Below are positions 35,574-44,528 of a stretch of DNA of 64,000 nucleotides, in pieces; positions within the stretch are counted from its first letter, which is position 1; the number at the start of each line of letters is the position of its first letter. The stretch covers positions 4,092,001 to 4,156,000 of the forward strand of contig NZ_MVDG02000001.1 in NCBI RefSeq assembly GCF_002008315.2. The letters run 5' to 3'. Below the pieces are notes generated by a model that worked only from the letters and a program-made list of their open reading frames with translations, made no database searches and was not told the origin of the DNA. A program made the translations under genes and the position numbers. This stretch comes from Arthrobacter sp. KBS0703 (GTDB lineage: Bacteria; Actinomycetota; Actinomycetes; Actinomycetales; Micrococcaceae).

Positions 35574-35630
35574 ATCAGGGACCCTGGAGTTGGTCAGATT
35601 GACCATCTCAGGCAATGCCTGTTGCGCCAA

Positions 35631-35938
35631 CTGTATGACTTCTGCTCAAATTGTGGCAACAAGGGCAGCGGCCACCGCCAACGCCCGCAGGCTACAGGTC
35701 CCCGGCACACCACCCGGCCCCTGGACCACGCTTCCCGCAAGGAAGCCGCCGCTGATTGACACTTGTTCACGCATCGTCTGTCCGCAAGCAGTGCCACGGT
35801 TCGAGGGATGGAGCTCCGATACGGAGCTCTGAAGCCCGGATCCGGCACGGCAAGAGCCCCTGAGCCACCGAGCCCGGTATTTGCCGGAGTGCGCGGTAGC
35901 TGAGGGGCTCTTGTGTTGTTCGGCATAGGCTGGAGGGC
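35631..35938. other. Gene-free stretch with one hairpin
   Basis: About 308 bp between divergent genes. It must hold promoters for both, but I recognise no operator. At 35851-35913, CAAGAGCCCCT faces AGGGGCTCTTG with a long partly paired loop, just 25 bp before GluQ-RS. Being upstream of that gene it may be an attenuator or the end of an unrecognised transcript. Confidence 0.45.
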
Positions 35939-36820
35939 ATGACCAGCGCTGGCCGTTTCGCCCCCAGCCCGTCCGGTGAGCTGCACGTCGGCAACCTCCG
36001 GACGGCCATCCTTGCGTGGCTCTTCGCCCGTTCCACCGGCCGGCGCTTCCTGCTGCGCGTCGAGGACCTGGACCGGGCCCGCGCCGGGGCGGAGGCTGAG
36101 CAGCTCCGCGATCTGGCGGCCGTCGGCGTGACCTGGGACGGCGATGTCGTGCGGCAGACCGACCGTGAACCGCTTTACTCGGCGGCGATCGCCGGGCTCG
36201 CGGCCGATGGGCTCACTTACGAATGCTTCTGCACGCGCCGGGAGATCCAGGAGGCGCCGTCCGCGCCGCATGCGCCGCAGGGCGCCTACCCGGGGACGTG
36301 CAGGGGGCTGTCGACGGCAGAACTCGAGTTCAGGCGGTCCACCCGCCCCGCCGCCATCCGGCTGCGGTCCTCCGTCGCGGAATGGGCGGTCCACGACACC
36401 CTGCACGGGGCCTACGCGGGCATGGTGGACGACTTCGTGCTGCGCCGCAACGACGGCGTGACGGCTTACAACCTCGCCGTGGTGGTGGACGATGCCGATC
36501 AGGGCATCGACCAGGTGGTCCGCGGGGACGACCTCCTGCCGTCCACGCCGCGGCAGGCATATCTCGCCTCGCTGCTGCATATGTCGATTCCGGAATATGC
36601 GCACGTCCCGCTGGTGGTCAACGCCGACGGCGCACGGCTGGCGAAGCGCGACGGCGCGGTGACGCTGGCAGACCTGGCCGCCGTCGGGGTTTCCCCCGAC
36701 GCCGCCCGCCGGACGATCCTGGAATCGCTGGGGCTGCCCGGCGAGAGCCTGGAGTCGGCGCTTGACGCGTTTGATCCCGCATCGCTGCCGCGGGAGCCGT
36801 GGGTGTGGCCGGGCGTCTAG
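35939..36820 (+). CDS. gluQ: Glutamyl-Q tRNA(Asp) synthetase
   Basis: A 293-residue truncated glutamyl-tRNA synthetase paralogue that puts glutamate on the queuosine base of tRNA(Asp). It has the class I start RFAPSPSGELHVGNLRTAILAW (HVGN for HIGH), VEDLDRARAGAEAEQLRDLAAVGVTWDG, the zinc-site CFC TRRE...YPGTC, and VVRGDDLLPSTPRQAYL. KMSKS is represented by LAKRDGA. The anticodon-binding domain is missing, as is normal for GluQ-RS, so it is not a degraded GltX. Same-strand genes follow closely (36862, 37545). Confidence 0.9.
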   Translation: MTSAGRFAPSPSGELHVGNLRTAILAWLFARSTGRRFLLRVEDLDRARAGAEAEQLRDLAAVGVTWDGDVVRQTDREPLYSAAIAGLAADGLTYECFCTRREIQEAPSAPHAPQGAYPGTCRGLSTAELEFRRSTRPAAIRLRSSVAEWAVHDTLHGAYAGMVDDFVLRRNDGVTAYNLAVVVDDADQGIDQVVRGDDLLPSTPRQAYLASLLHMSIPEYAHVPLVVNADGARLAKRDGAVTLADLAAVGVSPDAARRTILESLGLPGESLESALDAFDPASLPREPWVWPGV

Positions 36821-36861
36821 TTGGTGCCCGCGGAGTTGGTGCCGGTGGGTACGCTGAATAC

Positions 36862-37542
36862 ATGCCAGAACAAGGATTGCCGGAAGCACGCTTCACCGTA
36901 GAGACCGCCAAGGTCCTCGCCGAAGTGGCGCACAACCGCCAGAAGGACAAGCTCAAGCGCCCGTACCGCGAGCACGTTATCGCGGTCGGTGATGCGCTCG
37001 CCGATTTCGACGACGACATCCGGATCGCCGGCTACCTCCATGACATCGCGGAGGACACGCCCATCACGCGGCAGGCGCTGCTGGACATGGGCGTCTCGGA
37101 GCGGGCGGTGGGCATCATCGAGCGGGTCACCAAGCGGCTGCACGACAACCCGGACGATTACGAGGCCGGCATCCGTTTCATCGCCGAGGACCATGATGCC
37201 ACCCTGGTGAAAATCGCCGACAACGCGCACAATTCCCTGCCCGAACGGGTGAAGGCGCTGGCCGAGAAGTGGCCGGACAAGCCGCCGGTGACGCGCTATG
37301 CCGACGCCCGTCCCGTGCTGTACGCAGCCGTTCCCGAGGCCGAGATCCGGATGATCCTGGCGAGGGTGAACCCTTGGCTGCTCGAGGAACTGGACGACCG
37401 CCTGGACGAGGCGGACGACACCGACTACGAGAATCTGTCCTACGAAGACGCCCCGCAGGTCGGGCCTGCCGCGACCCCCGAGCCTGAGCCGCCGGTCGAG
37501 CCTGTCGGCACCCCCGGGACGGACGGCGCACCCAGGGACTAG
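36862..37542 (+). CDS. HD-domain phosphohydrolase (RelA/SpoT-HD-like)
   Basis: About 226 residues. The domain opens with FTVETAKVLAEVAHNRQKDKLKRPYREHVIAVGD and has the HD motif in IAGYLHDIAEDTPITRQALLDMGV, like the ppGpp-hydrolase domain of SpoT and MESH1, then RVTKRLHDNPDDYEAGIRFI and ATLVKIADNAHNS (the distal Asp). The last 50 residues are acidic and Pro-rich. It could hydrolyse a nucleotide; (p)ppGpp is possible but not shown. The ATG at 36862 is used; the frame is open further upstream into the GluQ-RS end. The next gene starts 2 bp after its stop. Confidence 0.82.
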   Translation: MPEQGLPEARFTVETAKVLAEVAHNRQKDKLKRPYREHVIAVGDALADFDDDIRIAGYLHDIAEDTPITRQALLDMGVSERAVGIIERVTKRLHDNPDDYEAGIRFIAEDHDATLVKIADNAHNSLPERVKALAEKWPDKPPVTRYADARPVLYAAVPEAEIRMILARVNPWLLEELDDRLDEADDTDYENLSYEDAPQVGPAATPEPEPPVEPVGTPGTDGAPRD

Positions 37543-37544
37543 CC

Positions 37545-38558
37545 ATGCTGGCCTACGTCCTCACCCGGTACGGCGGGGCAGACGCCATGGAACTCCGGGA
37601 CGTCCCCGAACCGCATCCCGGACCCGGCGAGGTGCGGATCCGGGTCGCTGCCGCGGGGCTCAACCCGGTCGACTACAAGCTGCGCCAGGGAAAGCTGCGG
37701 GCCATCAGCTCCTACAGGCTTCCCATCATCGCCGGCTGCGAGGTGGCCGGAACGGTGGACGCCGTCGGACCCGGAACGGGCGGTTTCGAAATCGGGGACC
37801 GCGTGTATGCGCGCGTCGACAAGGCCACCCTCGGCGCTTTTGCAGAGCTTGTGTGCATTGATCAGGCGATCGTCGCCGCCATGCCGGCGTCGCTGGGATT
37901 CGCCGAAGCGGCGGGACTGCCGCTGGCCGGCCTGACCGCGCTTCAGGCCCTGCGCGACGAACTCGCCGTCGGGAAGGGCACCAGGCTCTTCATCTCCGGT
38001 GGCGCAGGCGGCGTGGGAACGCTGGCGATCCAGCTGGCCAAGCACTTCGGTGCCGAGGTGACCACCACGGCGTCCCCGCGCGGCGACGAACTGGTGCGGA
38101 GACTCGGCGCGGACCGCGTGATCGATTACACCCGGAAACGCATAGCCGACGAACTGCCGGACTATGACGCCGTGCTGGACCTGGTGGGCGGCGACACGCT
38201 GAAGCAGTCTTTCCGGATCCTCAAGCCGGGAGGCAGGGTGGTGTCGATCGCGGGAGTCCCCGAGCCGCTGACCGCGCGGAAGGACCTGGCCGCCCCCGGC
38301 TGGGTCGCGGCGCTCTTCTGGGCCATCAGCCTTCCGGTCCGGTTGCGGGCAAGGCGGGCGCGCGCCGGCTACCGCTACCTCTTCATGCATCCCAGCGGGG
38401 ATGACCTGCGCTTCCTCGCCGCGCTGGTGGGTGAAGGGGCGCTTCAGCCCGTCGTTGACAGCGAGTATCCGTTCGGCGGCATCGCTGACGCCTTCGCCGC
38501 CCTGGAGAATGGGCGCGCCAAAGGGAAAATCGTGGTCATTCTGCCGGCGCCACGGTAG
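37545..38558 (+). CDS. Zinc-free medium-chain oxidoreductase (quinone reductase type)
   Basis: A 337-residue NADPH-dependent MDR protein of the quinone oxidoreductase/enoyl reductase group. LRDVPEPHPGPGEVRIRVAAAGLNPVDYKLRQG is the typical start; there are no zinc-binding cysteines. The Rossmann fold is SGGAGGVGTLAIQLAKHFGAEVTTTAS and the C-terminus FGGIADAFAALENGRAKGKIVV. Start is 2 bp after the HD gene, so the two are translated as one unit. Its last 23 bp overlap the end of the convergent LtrA gene. Substrate unknown. Confidence 0.88.
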   Translation: MLAYVLTRYGGADAMELRDVPEPHPGPGEVRIRVAAAGLNPVDYKLRQGKLRAISSYRLPIIAGCEVAGTVDAVGPGTGGFEIGDRVYARVDKATLGAFAELVCIDQAIVAAMPASLGFAEAAGLPLAGLTALQALRDELAVGKGTRLFISGGAGGVGTLAIQLAKHFGAEVTTTASPRGDELVRRLGADRVIDYTRKRIADELPDYDAVLDLVGGDTLKQSFRILKPGGRVVSIAGVPEPLTARKDLAAPGWVAALFWAISLPVRLRARRARAGYRYLFMHPSGDDLRFLAALVGEGALQPVVDSEYPFGGIADAFAALENGRAKGKIVVILPAPR

Positions 38559-39795
38559 CCCCGCCTTCCAAGTGCTCCAATGCGGCGGCCAGCCGCTCCG
38601 TGCCGCGGCGCTCATCAATGACGATGGACGCGGCAAGAGCCAGGACAATCACCATCAGGCAGACGGGCAACGAAACCCCGGCTTCGGCGAGGGCAACGGC
38701 GCCGGCCAGCACCGCCACCACTCCGGCGGCGACGGCAATGACGGTGCGGTCCGCGCAGATCATGACGCTGAACAGCCAGGTCAGGGAGAGTTTGAACAGC
38801 GCTACGGGGATTGCAATGCTGGCAACCGCCACGGCGGCGCTGATGTGCGCCCCATGGTCGATGTAGTAGGCGGCCACATGCAGTCCGGCGCCCGTCGCGG
38901 CAATGGCAGCGAAGACCGGCATGTGCCCGTAGCCGAAGAAGAATGAGCGGTGCCGCTGGAGGTGCAGGGCCTGGCCGGCGGGCAGGATGAAGTAGATCCA
39001 CCACATGCTGAAGGCCAGCGCTGTTCCGCCGAACCCCACCAGCGCCGCATCGACGCTCCAGCCATGGTTGGCCACGATGGCGCGGAGGGTTTCGATCGCG
39101 CCGATCAGGCATTCGCCGAGGGCGATGATGGCGAGTAGCCCGTAGCGTTCGGCGATGTGGTGCGCGTGCCACGGGGTCCGCATTGACCGCTCGGCGACGT
39201 AGGGCGTGGCCATTTCCAGCACGTAGAGGGGGACGATCATCAGGATGGTCGTCGGTAGGTCGGCCTGAATGATCAGCACCGCGATCCAGCCGAGCTGCAC
39301 CGTGCCAAGGTAGCTCGCGTACCGCAGGCAGGTCTGGCGGCGGGCCGGGTCCTGCCGCGCCGCGCGCAGCCATTGGAAGACCAGGGCAAGGCGCATGATC
39401 ACATAGCCGCCCACGATCACGGCGTTGTCCACATGGTCGCCGGCCACGAGCGAGCGGAACAACGGCTCGATGCCCATGGCGAGAATCAGCACGCCCAGGA
39501 GCTGGACCATGGTGACCACCCGGAAGACCCAGTCGTCGGTGTCGTAGGCGCTGGCGAACCAGGTGAAGTTGATCCAGGCCCAGATCACGGCGAACATCGC
39601 GAAGGAGAAGCCGAGCAGTCCCGCGCCGAAGTGGGCTTCGGCGATCTCGTGGGCGAACTGGCTTCCCGCCACCCCGAACGCAATGACAAACGTGAGGTCG
39701 AAGAATAGTTCCAGCGGCGTGGCAGTCCTGTGTTGCTCGTGGGGATTGCGGCCGCCCATGCGGGCTGCGGCATGCCGCAGCGGGTTCGGAGACAT
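38536..39795 (-). CDS. Low temperature requirement protein A (LtrA family)
   Basis: A 419-residue multi-pass membrane protein of the LtrA family, named from a Listeria gene needed for growth in the cold. The N-terminal signature is TPLELFFDLTFVIAFGVAGSQFAH, then WAWINFTWFASAYDTDDW, HIAERYGLLAIIALGECLIGA, and later MWWIYFILPAGQALHLQRHRSFFFGYGHMPVF. About 10-12 helices. Biochemical function is unknown. Its 3' end overlaps the convergent oxidoreductase gene by 23 bp. Confidence 0.92.
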   Translation of the reverse strand: MSPNPLRHAAARMGGRNPHEQHRTATPLELFFDLTFVIAFGVAGSQFAHEIAEAHFGAGLLGFSFAMFAVIWAWINFTWFASAYDTDDWVFRVVTMVQLLGVLILAMGIEPLFRSLVAGDHVDNAVIVGGYVIMRLALVFQWLRAARQDPARRQTCLRYASYLGTVQLGWIAVLIIQADLPTTILMIVPLYVLEMATPYVAERSMRTPWHAHHIAERYGLLAIIALGECLIGAIETLRAIVANHGWSVDAALVGFGGTALAFSMWWIYFILPAGQALHLQRHRSFFFGYGHMPVFAAIAATGAGLHVAAYYIDHGAHISAAVAVASIAIPVALFKLSLTWLFSVMICADRTVIAVAAGVVAVLAGAVALAEAGVSLPVCLMVIVLALAASIVIDERRGTERLAAALEHLEGGATVAPAE

Positions 39796-39823
39796 GGCTC
39801 AAAGAGTAGCGCCGGGGCGGCCT

Positions 39824-40474
39824 CTATTCCAACGGATCGCGAGGACCGGCGTAACGGGGCGGGAAGGAGCCGGTCCGGGCCAGCCACAGCAGGCCGATGT
39901 AGGCAACATCCAGCACACTGCAGAGCGCGCCGACGCCAAGGACCAGCGGTGAATTCCCGTACCAGCCGAACACCACCGTGGGGGCCAGCGTGCCGATCCA
40001 TTTCGCCACCGCGATGACGAGCGATTGGCCCCGGCTGCCGCCGCGCGCCACGAACATCGCGATGAACAGGCCGGACATCAGCAGGTTCTGCAGGAAGGCG
40101 GCATAGCGGGCGGCGTCGTCCCAGCCGAACTCCACCACGAACAGCAGCTGCACCGCCATGGCCGTGACGCCCAGCAGCACCGCCCAGCCGATGAAGAGCC
40201 GCCGGGTGACCCAGGACGGCAGCTCCGCCCTCCCGAACCTTAGGAACGTGTACACGATGAGGACGTCGGCCACTCCCCACACGATGTTGAAGACGCCCTG
40301 GGCGGTAATCCCGGTGGCCACGGAATGCGAGGCGTGGACCACCTCCCAGGCGAAGTTCAGGGCCAGGGCCGCCGCCGGGATGGCGTAGGTGCGGCCGCGG
40401 AAGCCGATCCGGATGGCCTCTGCGTACACCACGGTCCAGGCCAGCCCGCTCACAACCGTCAGGAACAGGATCAC
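39824..40474 (-). CDS. Seven-TM protein resembling PaxB/Pyr4-type membrane terpene cyclases
   Basis: A 216-residue protein with seven predicted helices (about 1-20, 30-47, 58-78, 92-112, 123-142, 150-168, 175-197). Two features recall the transmembrane terpene cyclases of meroterpenoid pathways: an acidic residue in ALNFAWEVVHASHS after helix 2, and an Asp in GALCSVLDVAYIGLLW in helix 7, like the conserved Glu and Asp of Pyr4. Start is GTG 40474 with a perfect GGAGG upstream. It begins 31 bp after the GNAT-AAA+ gene and is probably co-transcribed. No prenyltransferase is near, so function is unproven; it could be another 7-TM protein. Confidence 0.55.
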   Translation of the reverse strand: MILFLTVVSGLAWTVVYAEAIRIGFRGRTYAIPAAALALNFAWEVVHASHSVATGITAQGVFNIVWGVADVLIVYTFLRFGRAELPSWVTRRLFIGWAVLLGVTAMAVQLLFVVEFGWDDAARYAAFLQNLLMSGLFIAMFVARGGSRGQSLVIAVAKWIGTLAPTVVFGWYGNSPLVLGVGALCSVLDVAYIGLLWLARTGSFPPRYAGPRDPLE

Positions 40475-40505
40475 GGCGCCTCCTTCCCGTGGCGGCAGGG
40501 CAGCC

Positions 40506-41822
40506 CTACACCCGGCCGAGTGCCTCGATGTCCTCGAGGAAGGTCTCGTGCACCTCGTCGCTGACGGTGGTCCGGGTATCCGCGATGGCATCGAGATAGT
40601 CCTGCGTGGCGGGGCCCTTCCGGACGGCCTCGCGGACAGCCACGGTGCCCCCGGACGCCAGCCCGCCGTCGTCGTACACCGCTTTTTCCAGCGCACGCTG
40701 GGAGGCGCTGCGGGCGGCGTATTCGATGTCCGCGGGGGAGAAGCCCTCGGTGCGGTCCACCAGAAGCTCCACGTCGACGTCGTCCACCACGGCGGCGGGG
40801 ATGAAGCGCTGCCACATGGCCTCGCGGGCCTGGCGGTCCGGGAGCCCGATGGGGATGACGTAGTCGAACCGGCCGTGGCGCAGGAACGCGGTGTCCAGGG
40901 CGCGGATGAAGTTGGTGGCGCAGACCAGCAGGCGGCCCGGCTGTTCGCGGAAGGCCGGGATGATCTTGAGGAGTTCGTTGGTGACGCCCTGCAGCGGCGA
41001 CGGGGGCTCGCCCGAGCGCTGCGAGGCGATCTCCTCCACCTCGTCGATGAACACCACGGCGTGCTCCAGCTCGGCGATCTCCAGGAACGTCTCGCGCAGC
41101 GCCCCGGCCAGGCCCTTGGGATCGGAGGCCAGCCGGGAGGGGAACACCTCCACGAACGGCCACTCCAGACGGGACGCGATTGCCTTGGCGAAGGTGGTCT
41201 TTCCGGTGCCGGGCGGCCCGAACAGCACGACGGCGCGCGGCGGCACCACGCCGTACTCGTCCGCCAGGTCCGCCTCGGCCAGCGGCAGCACGAGGCGCCG
41301 TTCCAGCAGCTCCTTTTCGCGGCGCATGCCGGCCACGTTCTCCCACAGGTCCCGGGCCAGGATGCGGCCGCCCAGCAGGCCCAGCGGCTCAAGCTCCTGG
41401 CGCTGGACTGGGATGGTGCGCTCGAAGTAGCGCAGGTTCTTCTTGAGCATGAACCCCCGGCTCAGGAAGGCCTCCACCCTGGTTTCCGACTCCGGCATGA
41501 GGGCGGACAGCTTGTTGAGCCCGTGTGGCGCCATCCGGTTCTCGACGGCGGCCAGCAGCGACGTTCCGATCCCGCGGCCGCGGTACTCGGGCAGCGTGGC
41601 CAGGAAGACGATCCAGCCTTGGTCGTGCGCGGCACGTCCGACGGCGGCGCCCACCACCTGATCGCCCAGCACCGCCACGACGGCGTGGTCCTTTTCGCAG
41701 GACGCGAGCACTTCGGAGAGCGCGTACACGGGTTCAACGTTGGTGGCCTTCAACGACTCCCAGAGGTGCAGGATGCCGTCCAGGTCCGCTGAGTGGAAAT
41801 CCCTGATCCGCCAATTGGTCAT
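40506..41822 (-). CDS. GNAT acetyltransferase fused to an AAA+ ATPase
   Basis: A 438-residue two-domain protein. Residues 1-140 are a GNAT domain: WRIRDFHSADLDGILHLW, then FLATLPEYRGRGIGTSLL (acetyl-CoA loop RGRGIG, 81-86) and AFLSRGF. Residues 155-438 are a Cdc48/FtsH-like AAA+ domain: Walker A GPPGTGKTTF (202-211), Walker B AVVFIDEVEEI (255-265), sensor Asn in CATN (301-304), and arginine fingers in LRHGRFD (314-320). The C-terminal lid has EGFSPADIEYAARSA. All catalytic residues are present. The frame is continuous, so this is a true fusion. It is followed by the seven-TM gene. Function unknown. Confidence 0.85.
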   Translation of the reverse strand: MTNWRIRDFHSADLDGILHLWESLKATNVEPVYALSEVLASCEKDHAVVAVLGDQVVGAAVGRAAHDQGWIVFLATLPEYRGRGIGTSLLAAVENRMAPHGLNKLSALMPESETRVEAFLSRGFMLKKNLRYFERTIPVQRQELEPLGLLGGRILARDLWENVAGMRREKELLERRLVLPLAEADLADEYGVVPPRAVVLFGPPGTGKTTFAKAIASRLEWPFVEVFPSRLASDPKGLAGALRETFLEIAELEHAVVFIDEVEEIASQRSGEPPSPLQGVTNELLKIIPAFREQPGRLLVCATNFIRALDTAFLRHGRFDYVIPIGLPDRQAREAMWQRFIPAAVVDDVDVELLVDRTEGFSPADIEYAARSASQRALEKAVYDDGGLASGGTVAVREAVRKGPATQDYLDAIADTRTTVSDEVHETFLEDIEALGRV

Positions 41823-41930
41823 GAAGTGTCTCCCGGATGGTTCGTCGCTGAGCCAGTTTGAGTCTGTCTGCTGAGCATATGCGAACCGGCCGGGCAGGGG
41901 GTTGCGCGCGCGTTGCGTTACGCGGGCCGG

Positions 41931-42425
41931 TCAGCCCTTGGCCGGGTCGCGGTTCTTGGCCTTGGAGCCCCACCAGAGATGGTGGGGCCGGTGGCTTTCC
42001 TTCACATGCACCACCAGGACCGGGCAGTCGGCATGCGAGACGCAGGCTGAGCTCACCGACCCCAGATGCAGGCCCAGGAATCCGCCGTGCCCCCTGCGGC
42101 CCACCACCAGCATTCGTGCTCCTGCTCCAGCCTCCACCAGCTTCTCCGGTGCGGGGCCGCGCACCAGCTCCGTGGTGAGGCCCTCGGGGGCGTCCGGTCC
42201 GAACGCCTTGTCGACGGTTTCCGCCAGTATTTTGGCGGCGGAGGCCTCGAACGCGTCGAAGTCCGGCGGCACATAGCCGGCGTACATCTCGGGAAAATTC
42301 CAGCAGGCCACGGCGTGAACCCGTGCGTCCAGGGCGGGCGCAACCCGGGCCGCGTAGCGCAGCGCCTCTATGGAGGACTCCGAACCGTCCACGCCGACAA
42401 CCACTTTGCCTTCAGCATCCATCAC
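41931..42425 (-). CDS. Universal stress protein
   Basis: A 164-residue single UspA domain. KVVVGVDGSESSIEALRYAARVA gives the Asp of strand 1, and VVGRRGHGGFLGLHLGSVS is the ATP-binding G-2X-G-9X-G-S motif, so it should bind ATP. The tail (KESHRPHHLWWGSKAKNRDPAKG) is basic and longer than usual. It precedes the GNAT-AAA+ gene on the same strand by 108 bp and follows the MBL/rhodanese gene. Probably part of a stress or low-oxygen response, as for many actinobacterial USPs (inference). Confidence 0.92.
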   Translation of the reverse strand: MMDAEGKVVVGVDGSESSIEALRYAARVAPALDARVHAVACWNFPEMYAGYVPPDFDAFEASAAKILAETVDKAFGPDAPEGLTTELVRGPAPEKLVEAGAGARMLVVGRRGHGGFLGLHLGSVSSACVSHADCPVLVVHVKESHRPHHLWWGSKAKNRDPAKG

Positions 42426-42461
42426 CGTTCTCCTTTGACATGTGGATCCTCGATAAGCCGT

Positions 42462-43832
42462 TTAGAGTCTCTGCGCCTGTTGCAGGTGCATCGGAACACC
42501 CGCCGCTGCGGCTTCCCGGAACCGGGCGTCAATGTGCACCACGTCCCGGCCTTCCCTCTGCAGCAGGCTGGCCGCCACGCCGGCCCGGTAGCCGGAATTG
42601 CAGTGCACCCAGATCCTGCCGGGCGGAAGTTCGTCCAGGCGTCCCAGCAGTTCGTGCAGCGGCACGTTGAGCGCATCGGCCACGTGGGATGCGTCAAACT
42701 CCTCCGTGCGCCTGACATCCAGCACCGTGTCGCCGGCGGGTTTTTCGGCGACCACGGCGGCCCACCCGGCCCGGGGGTAGGAGGCGACGGCGGCCCCCGG
42801 CGCCAGTGCGTGGGGCTCCGTGCCGACAGCGGCGTCCGGGCGGTCGATACCGATGCGGGAGAGGTCCCGGATGGCGCTCCGCAGATCCTTGCGGTCGCCC
42901 ACGAGGGTCAGTTTCTCTCCCCACGGCAAGACCCAGCCGAGGTACGAACTGAAACTGGACCCGGACCCATACTCGAAGCTCACGGTTCCCATCAGGTGGC
43001 TGCTCGCGAACAGCACCCGGCGACGGAGGTCCACCACCCACTCGCCCCTCGCCAGCCGGCTGACGAGTTCAGCGCCGTCCAGGGATTCTGGCAGGCTCAG
43101 GTCCGCGGGCTCTGGGCCGGTCATGTTGATCGGGGCCATGTGGGCGTAGTAGGAGGGATAGGCCGAAAGGTTGGCCATCAGTTCGGCCACAAAATGCTCG
43201 GGGTCCGGATCGGTCAGGGCGTGGTTGGTGGCGCGTTGCTCCCGGATGGTGGACGCCGCCGCGCCCGTCGCCGGGCCGGTAGAGCAGAATGAGCCGAAAC
43301 CGTGGGTCGGGAACAGGGCGGCGTCGGGACCGGCCTCGTCAGCCAGCCGGCGCACCGAGGCGTACTGGTCCCTGGCCAGCCCGGCCGTATCCGCGGGGCC
43401 GGCCAGGTCCGTGCGGCCCACCGAGCCGTAGAGCAGGCTGCCGCCGGAAAAGACAGCCTTGGTGCGCCCGTCCGTGACCACGTAGGACAGGTGGGTGTGC
43501 GTGTGGCCGGGCGTGGCCACGGCCCTGAGGGAGAAGCCGCCGATCTGCACGGTCTGTCCGTCGGTGATGGGCTCGCGCTCGAATGCCACGGAATCCGCGG
43601 CGTTGACCAGGTACTTTGCGCCGTGGGCGCGGGCCAGGATCAGTCCGCCGGTGAGGTAGTCGTTGTGGACGTGCGTCTCGGCGACGTGGGTGATGGCCAC
43701 GCCTGCCTGCCGCGCGGCTTCCTCGATGCGGTCCGTGTCCCGCTGGGCGTCGATCACCAGCCCAACTCGGCCGTCATGGACCAGGTAGCTGCGGTCCCCC
43801 AGCTGCGGGGTTTCGATGACGACGACGTCCAT
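42462..43832 (-). CDS. Metallo-beta-lactamase fold hydrolase with two rhodanese domains
   Basis: A 456-residue protein, MBL domain then two rhodanese domains. The MBL part (1-240) has AETHVHNDYLTGGL (HxHxD with Asn-Asp, as in ETHE1/persulfide dioxygenases), ATPGHTHTHLSYVV and FPTHGFGSF. The first rhodanese (about 265-350) lacks the catalytic Cys: its loop is SSFSSYLGWVLPWG. The second keeps it: IWVHCNSGYRAGVAAS. This architecture is known for persulfide dioxygenase-rhodanese fusions acting on glutathione or low-molecular-weight persulfides. It probably detoxifies sulfane sulfur. Confidence 0.9.
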   Translation of the reverse strand: MDVVVIETPQLGDRSYLVHDGRVGLVIDAQRDTDRIEEAARQAGVAITHVAETHVHNDYLTGGLILARAHGAKYLVNAADSVAFEREPITDGQTVQIGGFSLRAVATPGHTHTHLSYVVTDGRTKAVFSGGSLLYGSVGRTDLAGPADTAGLARDQYASVRRLADEAGPDAALFPTHGFGSFCSTGPATGAAASTIREQRATNHALTDPDPEHFVAELMANLSAYPSYYAHMAPINMTGPEPADLSLPESLDGAELVSRLARGEWVVDLRRRVLFASSHLMGTVSFEYGSGSSFSSYLGWVLPWGEKLTLVGDRKDLRSAIRDLSRIGIDRPDAAVGTEPHALAPGAAVASYPRAGWAAVVAEKPAGDTVLDVRRTEEFDASHVADALNVPLHELLGRLDELPPGRIWVHCNSGYRAGVAASLLQREGRDVVHIDARFREAAAAGVPMHLQQAQRL

Positions 43833-44050
43833 TGATCCCGGTCCTTCGACGTTCCGCGGCCCGCGCGCCTTCGTGCGCCCCCGGATTCTTCAATCGTAGG
43901 CCGATTGGCGGCGGAAACGGCCCGTCGCACGGGAAACTCTGGCATTTCTGCACCACTTTGCCGGGCCGCCCGGGTGTGGAGGCCCGGAACCACGGCCCGG
44001 GCCGCCCGGGAACGGCGAATAGCGGAGCAGAAATGCCGGGAAGGTTGTTT

Positions 44051-44299
44051 TCAGACCTTAATGGGGACTGGATGTATCTCGTCTGCCGGGTGGCCGGTAC
44101 GTTCGTGTATGCGCCTCACCGCGTCCGCCGACGGGGCCTCGGACAGGCAGTAGACGACGCCTGATTCGGGGTCACCCCAAGCCGTCTTAAACACGACGCC
44201 TTCCTCGCTTTGAATCGCCAGGTCCGCATCGTGTGCAGCTTGAAGGTCCTCCTTGGTCAGTCCAGTCATGTTGCGATGGACATCCATGAATTCCGGCAT
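44051..44299 (-). CDS. DUF4242 (SCO4226-like nickel-binding) protein
   Basis: An 82-residue protein: MPEFMDVHRNMTGLTKEDLQ, EEGVVFKTAWGDPESGVVYC and SADAVRRIHERTGHPADEIH. It matches the DUF4242 pattern with MDVHR near the N-terminus and HERTGHPADEIHPV at the C-terminus; Streptomyces SCO4226, of this family, binds nickel through histidines. The fold is a small ferredoxin-like dimer. The ATG follows AGGAAGTGTCATC. Role in the cell unknown. Confidence 0.85.
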   Translation of the reverse strand: MPEFMDVHRNMTGLTKEDLQAAHDADLAIQSEEGVVFKTAWGDPESGVVYCLSEAPSADAVRRIHERTGHPADEIHPVPIKV

Positions 44300-44462
44300 G
44301 ATGACACTTCCTTATTAGGGCTTGATGATGGTGCAGGGTGCGGCCAAGCTACGCCCGCGCCAGCCCGGGGGTCAAGAAGCAAAACGCCGACGGCGGCGCC
44401 CGGCTAAGTTGCCAGGGAACCCGGGTGCCCCAGGGGTGGTGCAGGAACCCTGGGATTAAGCA

Positions 44463-44511
44463 CGAACGGACACTTGGGCCACTTTCATCAAGGGCCTCGA
44501 GTGTCCGTTCG
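44463..44511 (-). terminator. Terminator of the asparagine operon
   Basis: CGAACGGACACT faces AGTGTCCGTTCG: a 12-bp perfect stem with a 25-base loop, beyond the permease stop at 44529. Confidence 0.7.
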
Positions 44512-44528
44512 CGCTCAATTGTTGCGGG

